A stretch of DNA of 64,000 bases from Methylotenera sp. (GCA_021732365.1 JAKFVD010000005.1:1-64000); one strand, 5' to 3'. Positions 18,644 through 29,381 are shown, numbered from the stretch's first letter. Notes: generated by a model not told the origin, from the sequence alone. Numbers and translations: made by a program.

Positions 18644-19768
18644 CTAAAGCTCAGCTTCAACGGTAAACAATCGGCGGTGCTCACGTATGGCAAATCGGTC
18701 GGTCATGCCTGCAATATAATCGGCAACAGCACGCGCTTTGTCTTGCTTGGCGTTTGTTTGATGTTCTGGTGGCATAAGTGTGGTGTCATTAAAAAACACT
18801 TCAAACAACTCGCGAATAATGCGCATGGCCTTTGCGCTCATGCGATTGACTTTGTAGTGATGATATAAATTTTTGCGTAAAAACTGTTTTAAAGCTAAAT
18901 TTTGTTGCGTAACCGCTGCGCTAAACGCAATTAAATAAGGTGATTGGCGAATATCTTGGATATTTTTAGGGTTAAGTTGCGCGATATTTTGTGCGCTGGT
19001 TTGACATAAATCGACTACTAAAATATTAATCATGCGGCGCACGGTTTCGTTTATCAACCGTCTTTGTTCTAATTTAGGGTGTTTGGCTCTGACGATTTCC
19101 AATTGCGAATTAAACAATTCAACTTGTTGCAGTTGCTCAATTGTAATTAATCCAGAGCGCAGGCCGTCATCAATATCGTGATTATTGTAGGCAATTTCAT
19201 CGGCAAAGTTGGTTAGTTGCGCTTCTAAACTTGGGTTGGTTTTATCGATAAAGCGCTGACCCACATCGCCCAATTGTTTGGCGTTTTTAAGTGAGCAGTG
19301 TTTAAGAATGCCTTCGCGCAATTCAAAGCTTAAATTTAATCCATCAAATTCGGCATAACGCTGCTCTAATTTATCAACCACGCGCAGTGATTGCAGATTG
19401 TGCTCAAAGCCGCCGTAATCGCGCATGCAATCGTTCAGCGCATCTTGGCCAGCATGACCGAATGGGGTGTGGCCTAAGTCGTGCGCCAGCGCTATTGCCT
19501 CGGTTAAGTCTTCATGCAGGTTTAGGGTGCGCGCAATGCCGCGCGCGATTTGTGCGACTTCTAGGCTATGCGTTAAGCGTGTGCGAAACAAATCGCCCTC
19601 ATGATTCACAAATACTTGGGTTTTGTATTCTAAACGGCGAAAAGCGGTAGAGTGAATAATGCGGTCGCGGTCGCGCTGAAAAGCGTTGCGTAGAGGTGAT
19701 GATGCTTCTTTAAAGCGCCTGCCAAGCGTGGTTTCTGGGTTGGCGGCGTAGGCGGCAAGAGTATTCAT
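18644..19768 (-). CDS. dgt: dGTPase-like dNTP triphosphohydrolase
   Basis: HD-domain enzyme hydrolysing dGTP or other dNTPs to the nucleoside and triphosphate. 374 residues, the type II short form. Motifs: DRDRIIHSTAFRRLEYKTQVF, the first metal His in FRTRLTHSLEVAQIAR, the HD pair in AIALAHDLGHTPFGHAG, and the later Asp in LTNFADEIAYNNHDIDDG. Downstream of aroB with a 3-base gap, so probably in the aroK-aroB-dgt operon. Confidence 0.93.
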   Translation of the reverse strand: MNTLAAYAANPETTLGRRFKEASSPLRNAFQRDRDRIIHSTAFRRLEYKTQVFVNHEGDLFRTRLTHSLEVAQIARGIARTLNLHEDLTEAIALAHDLGHTPFGHAGQDALNDCMRDYGGFEHNLQSLRVVDKLEQRYAEFDGLNLSFELREGILKHCSLKNAKQLGDVGQRFIDKTNPSLEAQLTNFADEIAYNNHDIDDGLRSGLITIEQLQQVELFNSQLEIVRAKHPKLEQRRLINETVRRMINILVVDLCQTSAQNIAQLNPKNIQDIRQSPYLIAFSAAVTQQNLALKQFLRKNLYHHYKVNRMSAKAMRIIRELFEVFFNDTTLMPPEHQTNAKQDKARAVADYIAGMTDRFAIREHRRLFTVEAEL

Positions 19769-19771
19769 TGG

Positions 19772-20848
19772 CTATGTGAGCGAAAGCGTTTCATGTAGTT
19801 TGTTTGCATCGTAATCGCTGGTAATCACCGCTTTGCCAATGCCTTGCTGTAAAACCAACCTTATTTTGCCATCTGCTACTTTTTTATCGTTTGCCATTAA
19901 GTCCAAATACTTAGTCACGCCTAATTTGGGTGCTTGCAAGGGTAAATTCGACGCATTTAATAGGTTAAGTATTCGCGCAAATTCGTCTGCATTTAACCAG
20001 TTCATCCGCTTTGATAAATCCGCTGCCATGATTGTGCCAGCGGCCACCGCTTCGCCATGCAGCCAAACACCGTAGCCCATTGCGTTCTCAATGGCATGGC
20101 CAAAAGTGTGACCCAAATTCAGCAATGCGCGCTCGCCTGTTTCGTGCTCATCTGCGGCGACTACTTCGGCTTTGTTTTGGCAAGAGCGATAAATGGCATA
20201 GCTAATGGCGGCTTCATCTAAAGCCATTAATTTACCAATATTCACCTCTAGCCACTCAAAAAAATCGGCATCACGAATCAGTCCATATTTAATCACCTCA
20301 GCCAGACCAGCAGATAGTTCGCGTGGTGGTAAGGTTTGCAGCGTGTCAATATCAGCCAATACTAATTTGGGTTGATAAAACGCACCAATCATATTTTTAC
20401 CCAATGGGTGGTTAATGCCAGTTTTGCCGCCAACGCTGGAATCCACTTGTGACAGTAATGTAGTAGGGATTTGAATAAACGGCACGCCGCGCAAATAGGT
20501 TGCGGCCGCATATCCCGTTAAATCGCCAATCACGCCGCCGCCTAGTGCAATTAACGTGGTGCTACGTTCACAACGATTTTTTAAAAGTGCGTCGTAAATG
20601 TGGTTAAGTGTTTCTGTGTTTTTATAAGCTTCACCGTCGGGTAAGATAATTTCAATGACTGTAACGCCAGCATTTTGCAGTGTGCTGGTCAGTTTTTCTA
20701 AATACAAAGGCGCAACAGTTGTATTAGTGATAATGGCTACATTTTTACGCTTAAGATGCGGCAGAATTAAATCGGCCTGACTAAGCAAATTTGAACCAAT
20801 ATGAATTGGGTAAGAGCGGTTATCGAGTGCTACGTGTAAAGTTTGCAT
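19772..20848 (-). CDS. aroB: 3-Dehydroquinate synthase
   Basis: Second shikimate-pathway enzyme, cyclising DAHP to 3-dehydroquinate with NAD and a divalent metal. 358 residues from [18 protein letters not shown]; an upstream ATG at 20869 would add seven residues and neither start has a strong ribosome site. Motifs: [36 protein letters not shown], and metal-binding HTFGHAIE and [10 protein letters not shown]. Follows aroK, the usual proteobacterial order. Confidence 0.95.
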   Translation of the reverse strand: MQTLHVALDNRSYPIHIGSNLLSQADLILPHLKRKNVAIITNTTVAPLYLEKLTSTLQNAGVTVIEIILPDGEAYKNTETLNHIYDALLKNRCERSTTLIALGGGVIGDLTGYAAATYLRGVPFIQIPTTLLSQVDSSVGGKTGINHPLGKNMIGAFYQPKLVLADIDTLQTLPPRELSAGLAEVIKYGLIRDADFFEWLEVNIGKLMALDEAAISYAIYRSCQNKAEVVAADEHETGERALLNLGHTFGHAIENAMGYGVWLHGEAVAAGTIMAADLSKRMNWLNADEFARILNLLNASNLPLQAPKLGVTKYLDLMANDKKVADGKIRLVLQQGIGKAVITSDYDANKLHETLSLT

Positions 20849-20882
20849 AGTTTTTAAAGTTGGCACCATAAAGTGCTGTATT

Positions 20883-21410
20883 TTATTCGTGAAATTTTAA
20901 ATCCAAAGCAGATTGTATTTTGGCAATAATGCTACCTACGGGCTGATTACCCGTATCAATAATATGACTTGCCACTTCGGTATATAAAGGATTGCGCTCC
21001 GCATATAGTTGCTCTAATTTGGCGCGAATATCGACATTTTGCAAAAGTGGCCTATGTTTATCATTTCGCGTTCTATGCCAAAGTTCAGTCACATTGGCGC
21101 GCAGATAAATCACATGGCCATTGGCTTTTAATAAAGCACGATTTTCTGCCGCGATAACTGCACCACCACCAGTGGCCATCACAATATGTTGTTGGCTGAC
21201 CAAATCTTGAATAACCGCAGTTTCGCGCTTACGAAAGCCTGCTTCACCTTCTAAATCAAAAATAACCGGTATTTTAACGCCAGTGCGCTTTTCGATTTCT
21301 ACGTCGGTGTCATAAAACTGTTTATTAAGATGTTTGGCTAAAATTTTGCCAATGGTGGTTTTACCCGCACCCATCAAACCAATAAAAAAAATGTTATTTG
21401 CTTCTGTCAC
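20883..21410 (-). CDS. aroK: Shikimate kinase
   Basis: Phosphorylates shikimate with ATP. 175 residues. Walker [13 protein letters not shown], shikimate-binding [13 protein letters not shown] and FRKRET, and ATGGGAV. First gene of aroK-aroB-dgt, transcribed away from the pilQ terminator. Confidence 0.96.
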   Translation of the reverse strand: MTEANNIFFIGLMGAGKTTIGKILAKHLNKQFYDTDVEIEKRTGVKIPVIFDLEGEAGFRKRETAVIQDLVSQQHIVMATGGGAVIAAENRALLKANGHVIYLRANVTELWHRTRNDKHRPLLQNVDIRAKLEQLYAERNPLYTEVASHIIDTGNQPVGSIIAKIQSALDLKFHE

Positions 21411-21437
21411 AATATTATGTCGCTTAATTTTTAAGCA

Positions 21438-21469
21438 AAAATGCCTATCAGGTTAATGATAGGCATTTT
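21438..21469. terminator. Terminator after pilQ
   Basis: A 13-bp stem AAAATGCCTATCA / TGATAGGCATTTT with loop GGTTAA. On the minus strand it follows the pilQ stop (21512) and is trailed by a T run, so it ends the pilMNOPQ transcript and separates it from aroK. Confidence 0.85.
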
Positions 21470-21511
21470 AAGGTAAAGCATGCGTTCTGTCAGTTAAGTC
21501 TTCAATTTAGC

Positions 21512-23680
21512 TTATCTTAAGCCCAAACTTTCATCCATAATTTTTGGCGTAATAAATATGAGCAACTCGCTTTTGTCATCTTGTTTAGTGCGACGTTTAA
21601 ATGCATTGCCAAGAATCGGAATATCACCAAAAAAAGGTACTTTTTCGACAGTATCACGCTGATTTTGCAGGAAAATTCCGCCTAAAACGGCTGTTTCCCC
21701 ATTTGAAACAAGTACCTGAGTATCCACACTGCGCGTATTAACAGAAGGTACGTTGGCAACAGTGTCGCCCACACTATCTTGTCGTACTTCAAGATCCATA
21801 ATAATTTTATCGTCAGGTGTGATTTGTGGTGTTACCTCTAAACTCAACTCAGCTCTTTTAAATGCAATATTAGCCGCACCACTACTGGATGCTTGTAAAT
21901 AAGGAATCTCAACACCTTGCGCAACCCTTGCTTTTCGTTGATTGGCAGTAGTGACTCGAGGGCTAGAAACCACCTTACCACGATTATCACTTTCTAGCGC
22001 GGATAGTTCTAGGTTTAGCAACAGACCAGCTGGCAGTCTGAATAAGCTAAATGCAATACTACCAAATGCGTTAGCAACGGGTAGATTTGAGTTTAAACCA
22101 CCTGTACTCGCAACAGCTGTTCCAGTCACAGTAGTTGTAGGATCTGTTCCTATAACTACTGGGTTAAGTGCTCCACCAATACTTAATGCATTTTGTCCTG
22201 GTGTTGTTGCACTTTGTACGCCAAATCGCGCACCTAAACTTTTAGCAAAACGCTCATCCGCCAGTACTAGTCTAGATTCAATTGATACCTGTTTTACAGA
22301 CACATCTACTTTATTGATAATTGCCTGAATTTCCTCTAGTTTTTTTGCAGTGTCTTGTATGAACAGTGTGTTGGTACGCGGATCATAATTAACATTGCCG
22401 CGTTTAGATAAAATACGGTTTTGCCCAGCGGCTCCTGCAGCTGCAAGGCCGCCAGATGAGTTGCTACCATCTAAAATTTTATTAAATTCTGAAGCTTTTT
22501 GATACTTAAGTGTAAAAGACTCTGTACGCAACGGCTCTAAATCTTCAATCGCTTGGGTCGCCTCTAGTTGCGCTTTATCTTTTGCAGTAACTTCTTCTGA
22601 AGGGGCAACTGTAATCACATTGCCTGATTTTCTCATCGTTAAGCCTTTGTTTTTCATGATGATATCCATGGCCTGGTCCCATGGCACATCTTTAAGTCTT
22701 AACGTTAAATTGCCTGTTACTGTGTCACTGGTAATAATGTTCAAACCAGTAAAGTCAGCAATCACTTGTAATACTGAACGTACTTCAATGTTTTGAAAGT
22801 TAAGAGATAGCTTTTCACCAGAGTAACCAGGTTTAGAGCCTTTAACTAGCTTATCTGGATCTTCAATCACCTGACGCACATCAATAATGAATTTCTTATC
22901 TGCCTGATACGCAGACTGCTCCCATATGCCTTTAGGCTCAATAGAAATGCGGCTATTCTTTCCTTGCTTCATCGTATCAATATATAAAACAGGGGTATTG
23001 AAATTAATCACATTCAAGCGACGTTGCAAATCAGCAGACACATCTGTATTCACAAAATCAACAATAATTAACTTGCCTTTTTGCTTAATATTAATACCTG
23101 AGTTGGCATCAGATAAATCCACAATAATACGGCCTTCACCATTTTTGCCACGAGCAAAATCTACATTGGTGATAGCGTGGCTTTGGCTGGTAGCGCGCGC
23201 TTCTGCAAAACGCGTTTCTGTGCTGGCATTTCCAACACTTGCTTCATTGCCTTGAAGCGTGATGATTACCTCTTTACCGTTTAAAACAGTATTGTAGTTT
23301 ACGTTTTTAGATAGATTCAGCACCACGCGTGTGCGATCTTTGGCTTGAGCAAATGAAACGCTTTTGAGAGCACCTTGCTCACTTGAAATATTGTTCTTGC
23401 TCAAACCGTTGGCTGTATTTGGAAAGTCCAAAGCAATGCGAGCAGGATTATTAAGCGTAAAACCAGCTGGTGGGTTGGTCAGCGCTTCTTTCATGAGTAA
23501 ACGAATACTGACGCGACCGCCAGAAAGTGCAGAAAAATCAATACTTTCAATTTTATTATCTAAGGCGGCGTTGTCCTCTGCAGCAAAGGCGCTCTCGGTA
23601 AGACCAACGTTAAGACTGATTATCAGTAGCGGCAGTGTAAAAATTTTTGTCATCATGTTAAGCATATTCATTCCCATCAT
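21512..23680 (-). CDS. pilQ: Type IV pilus secretin PilQ
   Basis: Outer-membrane secretin pore for the type IV pilus. 722 residues: signal peptide (MTKIFTLPLLIISLNVGLTESAFA), two AMIN-type peptidoglycan-binding domains (about 45-130 and 170-260), STN/secretin N domains (about 300-470) and the C-terminal secretin barrel with VPFFGDIPILGNAFKRR and ELLIFITPKIM. Several Met codons are clustered at the 5' end; the ATG at 23680 directly follows the pilP stop, while GATGGGA fits better with the Met at residue 6. Last gene of pilMNOPQ. Confidence 0.97.
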   Translation of the reverse strand: MMGMNMLNMMTKIFTLPLLIISLNVGLTESAFAAEDNAALDNKIESIDFSALSGGRVSIRLLMKEALTNPPAGFTLNNPARIALDFPNTANGLSKNNISSEQGALKSVSFAQAKDRTRVVLNLSKNVNYNTVLNGKEVIITLQGNEASVGNASTETRFAEARATSQSHAITNVDFARGKNGEGRIIVDLSDANSGINIKQKGKLIIVDFVNTDVSADLQRRLNVINFNTPVLYIDTMKQGKNSRISIEPKGIWEQSAYQADKKFIIDVRQVIEDPDKLVKGSKPGYSGEKLSLNFQNIEVRSVLQVIADFTGLNIITSDTVTGNLTLRLKDVPWDQAMDIIMKNKGLTMRKSGNVITVAPSEEVTAKDKAQLEATQAIEDLEPLRTESFTLKYQKASEFNKILDGSNSSGGLAAAGAAGQNRILSKRGNVNYDPRTNTLFIQDTAKKLEEIQAIINKVDVSVKQVSIESRLVLADERFAKSLGARFGVQSATTPGQNALSIGGALNPVVIGTDPTTTVTGTAVASTGGLNSNLPVANAFGSIAFSLFRLPAGLLLNLELSALESDNRGKVVSSPRVTTANQRKARVAQGVEIPYLQASSSGAANIAFKRAELSLEVTPQITPDDKIIMDLEVRQDSVGDTVANVPSVNTRSVDTQVLVSNGETAVLGGIFLQNQRDTVEKVPFFGDIPILGNAFKRRTKQDDKSELLIFITPKIMDESLGLR

Positions 23681-24202
23681 TTATTCTTGCAGATTAATAC
23701 TTGCGCTACGTTCAATCCAATCACCTGTGAGGTCATCTTGCACAATTTCTTTCAGTGCAATATCACTCTCATTAATTGCGGTTACTAAGCCGTAATTAGG
23801 GCCTAAATAATTACCGATTTTTACTTGCTGTAAGGTGTTGTCAGGCGTTTTAATGAGCGCATAGGTTAATTTATTGCGGCTCATTAACCCTACATATTTC
23901 AAACTTTCCAACGGATATGATTCAAGGGCTTCTTTGGGACGATTTGTGTTGGGCTGTAAAGAGCCATTTTTACTGGCGGCTTTACGTGGCCTAAATGGGT
24001 CGGCTAAGGTGCCATCTGCGTTATATTGAAGCGGTGAATAAGGCAATACTTCTGGTAAGGGTTCTACGCCCTTGCTCATATCGTTGGATGCGCCTGACAT
24101 GAATTTGTCTAGGTCGTCACCCTCGCTACCATTACAGGCCGCTAACAATAAACTTAACGCTAAAATACTAAGGAATTTTAATAGAGAGTTGTCACGTATC
24201 AT
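23681..24202 (-). CDS. pilP: Type IV pilus lipoprotein PilP
   Basis: Inner-membrane lipoprotein connecting the PilMNO platform to PilQ. 173 residues with a lipobox LLAAC near residue 23, a Pro/Asp-rich linker and the C-terminal beta domain (SLKYVGLMSRNKLTYALIKTPDN, VKIGNYLGPNYGLV). Overlaps pilO by 4 bases. Confidence 0.96.
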   Translation of the reverse strand: MIRDNSLLKFLSILALSLLLAACNGSEGDDLDKFMSGASNDMSKGVEPLPEVLPYSPLQYNADGTLADPFRPRKAASKNGSLQPNTNRPKEALESYPLESLKYVGLMSRNKLTYALIKTPDNTLQQVKIGNYLGPNYGLVTAINESDIALKEIVQDDLTGDWIERSASINLQE

Positions 24203-24834
24203 TTTTTAACTTCTTTCACTTCAGATGCTTTTTTAGCGGCAAGTTCTGAAGAATCAAGATAGCGATATGTTTTTGCTACTGCTTCTAATATTAAAGGACT
24301 ATCTTTGGCATCTTTATTTAATGGAGATATGGCCATATCGTTCAAGGTTACAATTCTGGATAGCTTAGAAATATCAGTCGCAAACGCACCAACGTCGTGA
24401 TAGCTACCCTTGATTTTAATTTGAATAGGCATTTCTGCATAAAAATCTGCAGAAGTTTCCTGACCAGGTTTAAATAACTCAAACTCTAATCCGCGGCCTA
24501 AGCCAGCTTGGTTAATGTCAGTTAACAATCCATCCATTTGGGATTTATCTGGCAACTGCTTAAGTAATGCACCGAATGTTTTTTCGATATCAATCATTTG
24601 CTGTTTGTAAGCATCAATTTTTACAGCTTGGCCTTTTTTAACCAAGAATACTTGACGCAACTCTTGCTCTTTTGCTTCAGCTTGATCAAACTCATCTATT
24701 TGAGGGCTCCATAAAAACCAGTATCCCAAACCGATTAAGATGATGAAGATAATGCCTAACAACACCAACTTAACAGGCATTGGCAAGCTACCTGCATTTT
24801 TAATATCAATATTATTAAAATCATCTAATTTCAT
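24199..24834 (-). CDS. pilO: Type IV pilus alignment protein PilO
   Basis: Bitopic inner-membrane protein that pairs with PilN. 211 residues: short cytoplasmic N-terminus, membrane helix about 22-45 (VKLVLLGIIFIILIGLGYWFLW), coiled coil (about 50-100) and ferredoxin-like domain. 5 bases after pilN. Confidence 0.96.
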   Translation of the reverse strand: MKLDDFNNIDIKNAGSLPMPVKLVLLGIIFIILIGLGYWFLWSPQIDEFDQAEAKEQELRQVFLVKKGQAVKIDAYKQQMIDIEKTFGALLKQLPDKSQMDGLLTDINQAGLGRGLEFELFKPGQETSADFYAEMPIQIKIKGSYHDVGAFATDISKLSRIVTLNDMAISPLNKDAKDSPLILEAVAKTYRYLDSSELAAKKASEVKEVKK

Positions 24835-24839
24835 AGCGG

Positions 24840-25424
24840 TTATGTCCCTTTGATTTTATTTTTGTTGGGTGCTTCTTCAGCTTTTTGAACTTTCAACGAC
24901 ACGTTCAAGGTAAAGTCATTTTGCTTGATACCGTTGATAGTCATCGCTTTAATTTCAATCAGATTGGGGGACTCCATCCAATTAGAAACGCTTAAGTTAC
25001 GCACAAGCGTTGCTACACGGGCATTTGTATCTGCAACACCTTCTAAGGTAATTAAGTTGCCCTGTTGTTTAATACTTTTTAAATAAAGGCCTTCTGGCAG
25101 TTGCCTTGACAACTCATCTAATATGACAACTGATTGACTGCGATTAGTTTGTAGATTCTCAACAATTTGTTTACGCTCTAATACGTTACTGATTTGATCT
25201 TTTAGGTCTTTAATATCTGCAATTTCTTTGTCTAAATTTGATATTGCCAGTTCCAAACGACCATTGCGCTCAATTTGAGAGTCTTTTTTAGCGCCTAGGT
25301 AAGTCCAGCCTGTAAACACCACAGCACCTGCCGCAACCGCTGCCATCAAAGCCATTAATCCAAACTGGCGTTGACGATCGGCACGTTTTAATTGGCGATG
25401 CGGTAATAAGTTAATGCGCATCAT
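24840..25424 (-). CDS. pilN: Type IV pilus protein PilN
   Basis: Inner-membrane partner of PilM and PilO. 194 residues. The N-terminal INLLPHR motif, which binds PilM, is intact (MMRINLLPHRQLKRADRQRQ), followed by one membrane helix (about 22-42), a coiled coil and a C-terminal periplasmic domain (LPEGLYLKSIKQQGN). Confidence 0.97.
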   Translation of the reverse strand: MMRINLLPHRQLKRADRQRQFGLMALMAAVAAGAVVFTGWTYLGAKKDSQIERNGRLELAISNLDKEIADIKDLKDQISNVLERKQIVENLQTNRSQSVVILDELSRQLPEGLYLKSIKQQGNLITLEGVADTNARVATLVRNLSVSNWMESPNLIEIKAMTINGIKQNDFTLNVSLKVQKAEEAPNKNKIKGT

Positions 25425-25425
25425 A

Positions 25426-26496
25426 TTAATCTATCCCCCGCATGGCTAAGCCACATGCAATCAGTAATGCTGGCGCATCAATAGAAGCTTGTTGCTGCTT
25501 AACTTTGGTTGCAAGTGACATTGCTTGAAAAGGATTGGCAATGATGGTGTTGACTTGAGTGCGGTCTTGCACCAATACTTCAATCGCGGGAATCGCCGCG
25601 CATCCGCCCGCCAACACTAAGTGGTCGACACGATTGTATTGCGTAGAGCTAGTAAAAAACTGTAATGCACGCGCGACTTCAGTCGACAGTGACTGCATAA
25701 AAGGCTGCAACACTTCATTTTCGTAGCTTTCAGGCAATCCACCTTTGCGCTTGGCAATTTCAGCCTCTTCTGCCGATAAACCAAAACGCCGTTGAATTTC
25801 TTGCGTCAGTTGCGTACCACCAAAAGCCTGCTCGCGCACGTATATAGATTTATTGTCGTGCAAGACATTAATATGCATGATGCCAGCACCAATATCCACA
25901 ATCATGACCGTTTGATCTTTACCTTTATTGGGGATTTGATTAGCGACTAAGCTGTAGGCAGCCTCTGTGGCGTAAGTATCAACATCCATCACAATCACTT
26001 TTAAGCCAGCATCTTCAGCAGCGGCTACGCGATCTTCAATTTTTTCTTTTCTAGCAGCGGCGATTAATACTTCTACTTCGTCATCACTATTAGCCGCTGG
26101 CCCAATTACTTGAAAGTCAATATTCACTTCTTCTAATGGAAACGGAATGTACTGGTTAGCTTCAGCCTCTACTTGTACTTCCATGTCTTCATCACGCAAG
26201 TCAGCAGACATCATCACTTTTTTGGTAATCACCGCGGCAGAAGGTAAGGCCAGTGCGGTGCGTTTTTCGCGTGAGCCTAGTAATTTCCACGCCAATTTTA
26301 CGGCGTCTGAAACTTGCTCTAGTGCGGAAATATTGCCATCCACTATTGCATCTTTGGGAATCGCAGCAATTGAGTAGGCCTCTAGACGATACGAACCCTT
26401 GCCTGTAGACGAAAGTTCTACCATTTTAACGGCCGAAGTACTGATGTCCACACCAATGAGTGGGGGAGTACTTTCATTGAAAAAATCGAATTTCAA
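25426..26496 (-). CDS. pilM: Type IV pilus actin-like ATPase PilM
   Basis: Cytoplasmic actin-like protein that binds PilN. 356 residues. The start is a TTG at 26496, giving the canonical MKFDFFNESTPPLIGVDISTSAVKMVEL; no ATG fits the family N-terminus. Nucleotide-binding motifs GVDISTSAVKMVEL, MIVDIGAGIMHINV and LAGGCAAIPAIEVLV are present. First gene of the pil operon, divergent from mrcA. Confidence 0.96.
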   Translation of the reverse strand: MKFDFFNESTPPLIGVDISTSAVKMVELSSTGKGSYRLEAYSIAAIPKDAIVDGNISALEQVSDAVKLAWKLLGSREKRTALALPSAAVITKKVMMSADLRDEDMEVQVEAEANQYIPFPLEEVNIDFQVIGPAANSDDEVEVLIAAARKEKIEDRVAAAEDAGLKVIVMDVDTYATEAAYSLVANQIPNKGKDQTVMIVDIGAGIMHINVLHDNKSIYVREQAFGGTQLTQEIQRRFGLSAEEAEIAKRKGGLPESYENEVLQPFMQSLSTEVARALQFFTSSTQYNRVDHLVLAGGCAAIPAIEVLVQDRTQVNTIIANPFQAMSLATKVKQQQASIDAPALLIACGLAMRGID

Positions 26497-26809
26497 ATTA
26501 AAATTCTCTTTCTATATTCATGGGTTACGCACAATAGTGATAATTTACATTAAATCCTAGCAACAACTTTACGCCCTGTAAAGCAAATTTTAATTTTATA
26601 TTTATTCTTTGACCATAATTACAACAGCTGTGCCATTTTTAATACAACGTTTTAATGCTAGTTAATGAGCGAAAATTATGTGAATTTTGCATGAAATAAA
26701 AATGAATATAATGCAAAATATTGATGCTATTTTTGGTTAATACATATTTAACTTATATACTGTGGTTTGTAATTTAAATGGTAATGATTCGTTTCGTTAA
26801 AAAATAGTG
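26497..26809. promoter_or_regulatory. Divergent pilM / mrcA intergenic region
   Basis: About 310 bases, strongly AT-rich, between two divergent genes, so it should contain both promoters. Hexamers resembling -10 boxes are frequent because of composition, and no pair can be singled out. No long repeat, structured RNA or small open frame with a ribosome site was recognised. Confidence 0.4.
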
Positions 26810-29371
26810 ATGGTTTTAAAGCATATGGCTCCAAAAAAATGGTGGCACTTTTTAATTTTATTTATCCTTGTTGGCGGCTTGACACTGTCTGCTATGGCAG
26901 CGCTGGCGGTTACGTTAATTTATCCGACATTACCCTCTTTAGAAGCACTGACTAATTACAAGCCTAAACTGCCTCTGCGCGTGTATTCTGCTGATGGATT
27001 TTTAATCAGCGAGTTTGGTGAGGAGCGCCGCGCATTCGTCAGCATTGATAAAGTACCGCAAAATTTAAAAGACGCAGTTTTAGCGATTGAAGATCGTCGC
27101 TTTTACCAGCATGGCGGGGTAGATACAAAAGGTATATTACGCGCCATTAAAAATAACGTCACTGGCAAAAGTCATGAGGGCGCTAGCACCATTACCATGC
27201 AGGTTGCCAAAAACTTTTTTACCACACCAGGCAATAAACGCACCATGGTGACCAAAGTTAAAGAGGCGCTACTGGCATTAAAGATTGAAAAAACATTATC
27301 TAAAGATCAAATTTTAGAACTTTATTTAAATCAAATTTATTTAGGTCAGCGCTCTTACGGCTTTGCAGCCGCTTCTCAAGTGTATTTTGGTAAATCATTA
27401 TCCAAATTAACTTTGGCCGAATCAGCATTGCTTGCTGGTTTGCCTAAAGCACCTTCTGGATACAATCCATTTATTCATCCCAAACGCGCTGCCAGCAGAC
27501 AACATGAAGTGTTACGTGATATGCAGCGTTACGGTTTTATAGATGAAGACCAATTTAATCTGGCGATGGAACAAAAGTTAACGTTTAAAACATCGAAACA
27601 AGCACGTGATTTGTCTGCAGATTATGTGGCAGAAATTGTGCGGCAGAGTTTGTATGAGCGCTATCAAGATGAAATTTATAGCAGTGGTTTAAAGGTGTAC
27701 ACCACCATTAAAAAGTCTAACCAAGAAGCTGCTAACAGCGCGGTGATGCAAGGTATTCTGGAGTACCAGGTTAGGCAGGGGTATCAAAAACCGGAAAAAA
27801 CGATTGATTTAAATAAGCTGCAATCAGCTGATTTAGCAGACGGTTTGCAAATAGCATTAGAAGATATTGAAGAATATAACGGATTTGTACCAGCCGTTGT
27901 TTTGGAGGTTTCTGCCAAGTTGGTTAAGGTGTTTAGTAAGAAAAATGAAGTGTTAGAAATCAGTGGCGCTGGTTTGAGTGTGTTGCAAAAAAACTTGGCT
28001 GATAAAGTGGTTAAGAATCATAAAATTAAACCAGGTTCGGTAGTGCGGATTATTAAAAGCCAAGGTATTTGGCATATTGTTCAATTACCACAAGTAGAGG
28101 CAGCGTTGGTTGCGCTTGACCCAGCAGATGGCGCAATTACTGCATTAGTAGGTGGTTTTGATTTTAATAAAAATAAATTTAATCATGTGACACAAGCATG
28201 GCGGCAGCCAGGCTCTAGTTTTAAACCTTTTGTATATTCTGCTGCTTTAGAAAAAGGCTTAACACCAGCTAGCATTATCGAAGATGAACCTTTTGCAATG
28301 ACAGCAGAGGAGGTAGGCGGAAATAAAGCATGGGAGCCTAAAAATTATGATGGGCAATTTAGCGGACCAATGCGCTTACGCACGGCGCTGACCAAGTCAA
28401 AGAATATGGTTTCTATTCGCGTCATTGAACAAATTGGCACACGTTACGCGCAAGACTACATCACTAAATTTGGTTTTTCACGCAAAGACCATCCTGCCTA
28501 TCTCACGATGGCATTGGGCGCGGGAGCAGCTACACCTTGGGGAATGGCGAATGGCTATGCGGTTTTCGCCAATGGCGGCTTCCGTGTTAAGCCACATTTA
28601 ATCAGCAAAATTACGGATAGTAATGGCAATATCATTGAGCAGATACGCTATCCAGTTGCAGGGCAAGACGCGCCAAGAGTCATTGATGGCCGCAACGCTT
28701 TTCTGATGACTTCAATGATGCATGACGTTGTGCAACGCGGTACTGCTACCAAGGCAAGGCAACTTGGACGTCAAGATTTAGCGGGTAAAACAGGCACTAC
28801 TAATAATCAAGTAGATGCATGGTTTGCTGGCTATAATCCAAGGCAAGTAGCAGTAGCATGGATTGGTTACGACCAGCCACGCTCGCTTGGGCGTGACGAA
28901 ACAGGCGGTAAAGCTGCATTACCTATTTGGATTAGCTATATGGCAACCGCATTAAAGGGGATGCCAGATAATCCAACCAAAATACCAGATGGTGTCATGA
29001 CAGTAAAAATTAACCCAGAAACAGGCGTGTTAATCAATGAAGATGAAGAGGGGATTAATGAATATTTTTATCATGAAAATCCCCCGCCAACTGCGGAGAT
29101 TGCTTTGCCTCCAATGGAAGAGCCAGACGTATCCAGCTTCCCAGAAAACATGATTAATCCATTGCAGTGGCAGCCATTACCTAGTAATCCATTGCCTAAT
29201 AATTCAGCGCCTAACAATCAAGATAAGCAAAACGAGCCGGCAACAAAATTAATGCGTGATTCAACGCAAGATGCAAAAGCAGCCAACAAAGCCAAGCCAG
29301 TTGTTAAACCCGCCAGCACAGTTGGCGGGTCAGATGCTGCCGCTCAAATGTTGAGTCCGTCTGGTTACTAA
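26810..29371 (+). CDS. mrcA: Penicillin-binding protein 1A (bifunctional)
   Basis: Class A PBP that polymerises and cross-links peptidoglycan. About 853 residues. Membrane helix near 17-40; GT51 domain with the catalytic Glu in EDRRFYQHGGVD and GASTITMQVAKNFF, EKTLSKDQILELYLNQIYLG; OB insertion (about 300-430); transpeptidase with SSFK (PGSSFKPF), SKN and KTG (GKTGTTNN). The C-terminal 90 residues are Pro/Asn/Lys-rich. A GTG precedes the chosen ATG by one codon; neither has a clear ribosome site. Divergence from pilM is the classical proteobacterial arrangement. Confidence 0.95.
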   Translation: MVLKHMAPKKWWHFLILFILVGGLTLSAMAALAVTLIYPTLPSLEALTNYKPKLPLRVYSADGFLISEFGEERRAFVSIDKVPQNLKDAVLAIEDRRFYQHGGVDTKGILRAIKNNVTGKSHEGASTITMQVAKNFFTTPGNKRTMVTKVKEALLALKIEKTLSKDQILELYLNQIYLGQRSYGFAAASQVYFGKSLSKLTLAESALLAGLPKAPSGYNPFIHPKRAASRQHEVLRDMQRYGFIDEDQFNLAMEQKLTFKTSKQARDLSADYVAEIVRQSLYERYQDEIYSSGLKVYTTIKKSNQEAANSAVMQGILEYQVRQGYQKPEKTIDLNKLQSADLADGLQIALEDIEEYNGFVPAVVLEVSAKLVKVFSKKNEVLEISGAGLSVLQKNLADKVVKNHKIKPGSVVRIIKSQGIWHIVQLPQVEAALVALDPADGAITALVGGFDFNKNKFNHVTQAWRQPGSSFKPFVYSAALEKGLTPASIIEDEPFAMTAEEVGGNKAWEPKNYDGQFSGPMRLRTALTKSKNMVSIRVIEQIGTRYAQDYITKFGFSRKDHPAYLTMALGAGAATPWGMANGYAVFANGGFRVKPHLISKITDSNGNIIEQIRYPVAGQDAPRVIDGRNAFLMTSMMHDVVQRGTATKARQLGRQDLAGKTGTTNNQVDAWFAGYNPRQVAVAWIGYDQPRSLGRDETGGKAALPIWISYMATALKGMPDNPTKIPDGVMTVKINPETGVLINEDEEGINEYFYHENPPPTAEIALPPMEEPDVSSFPENMINPLQWQPLPSNPLPNNSAPNNQDKQNEPATKLMRDSTQDAKAANKAKPVVKPASTVGGSDAAAQMLSPSGY

Positions 29372-29381
29372 TCAGCAAGTT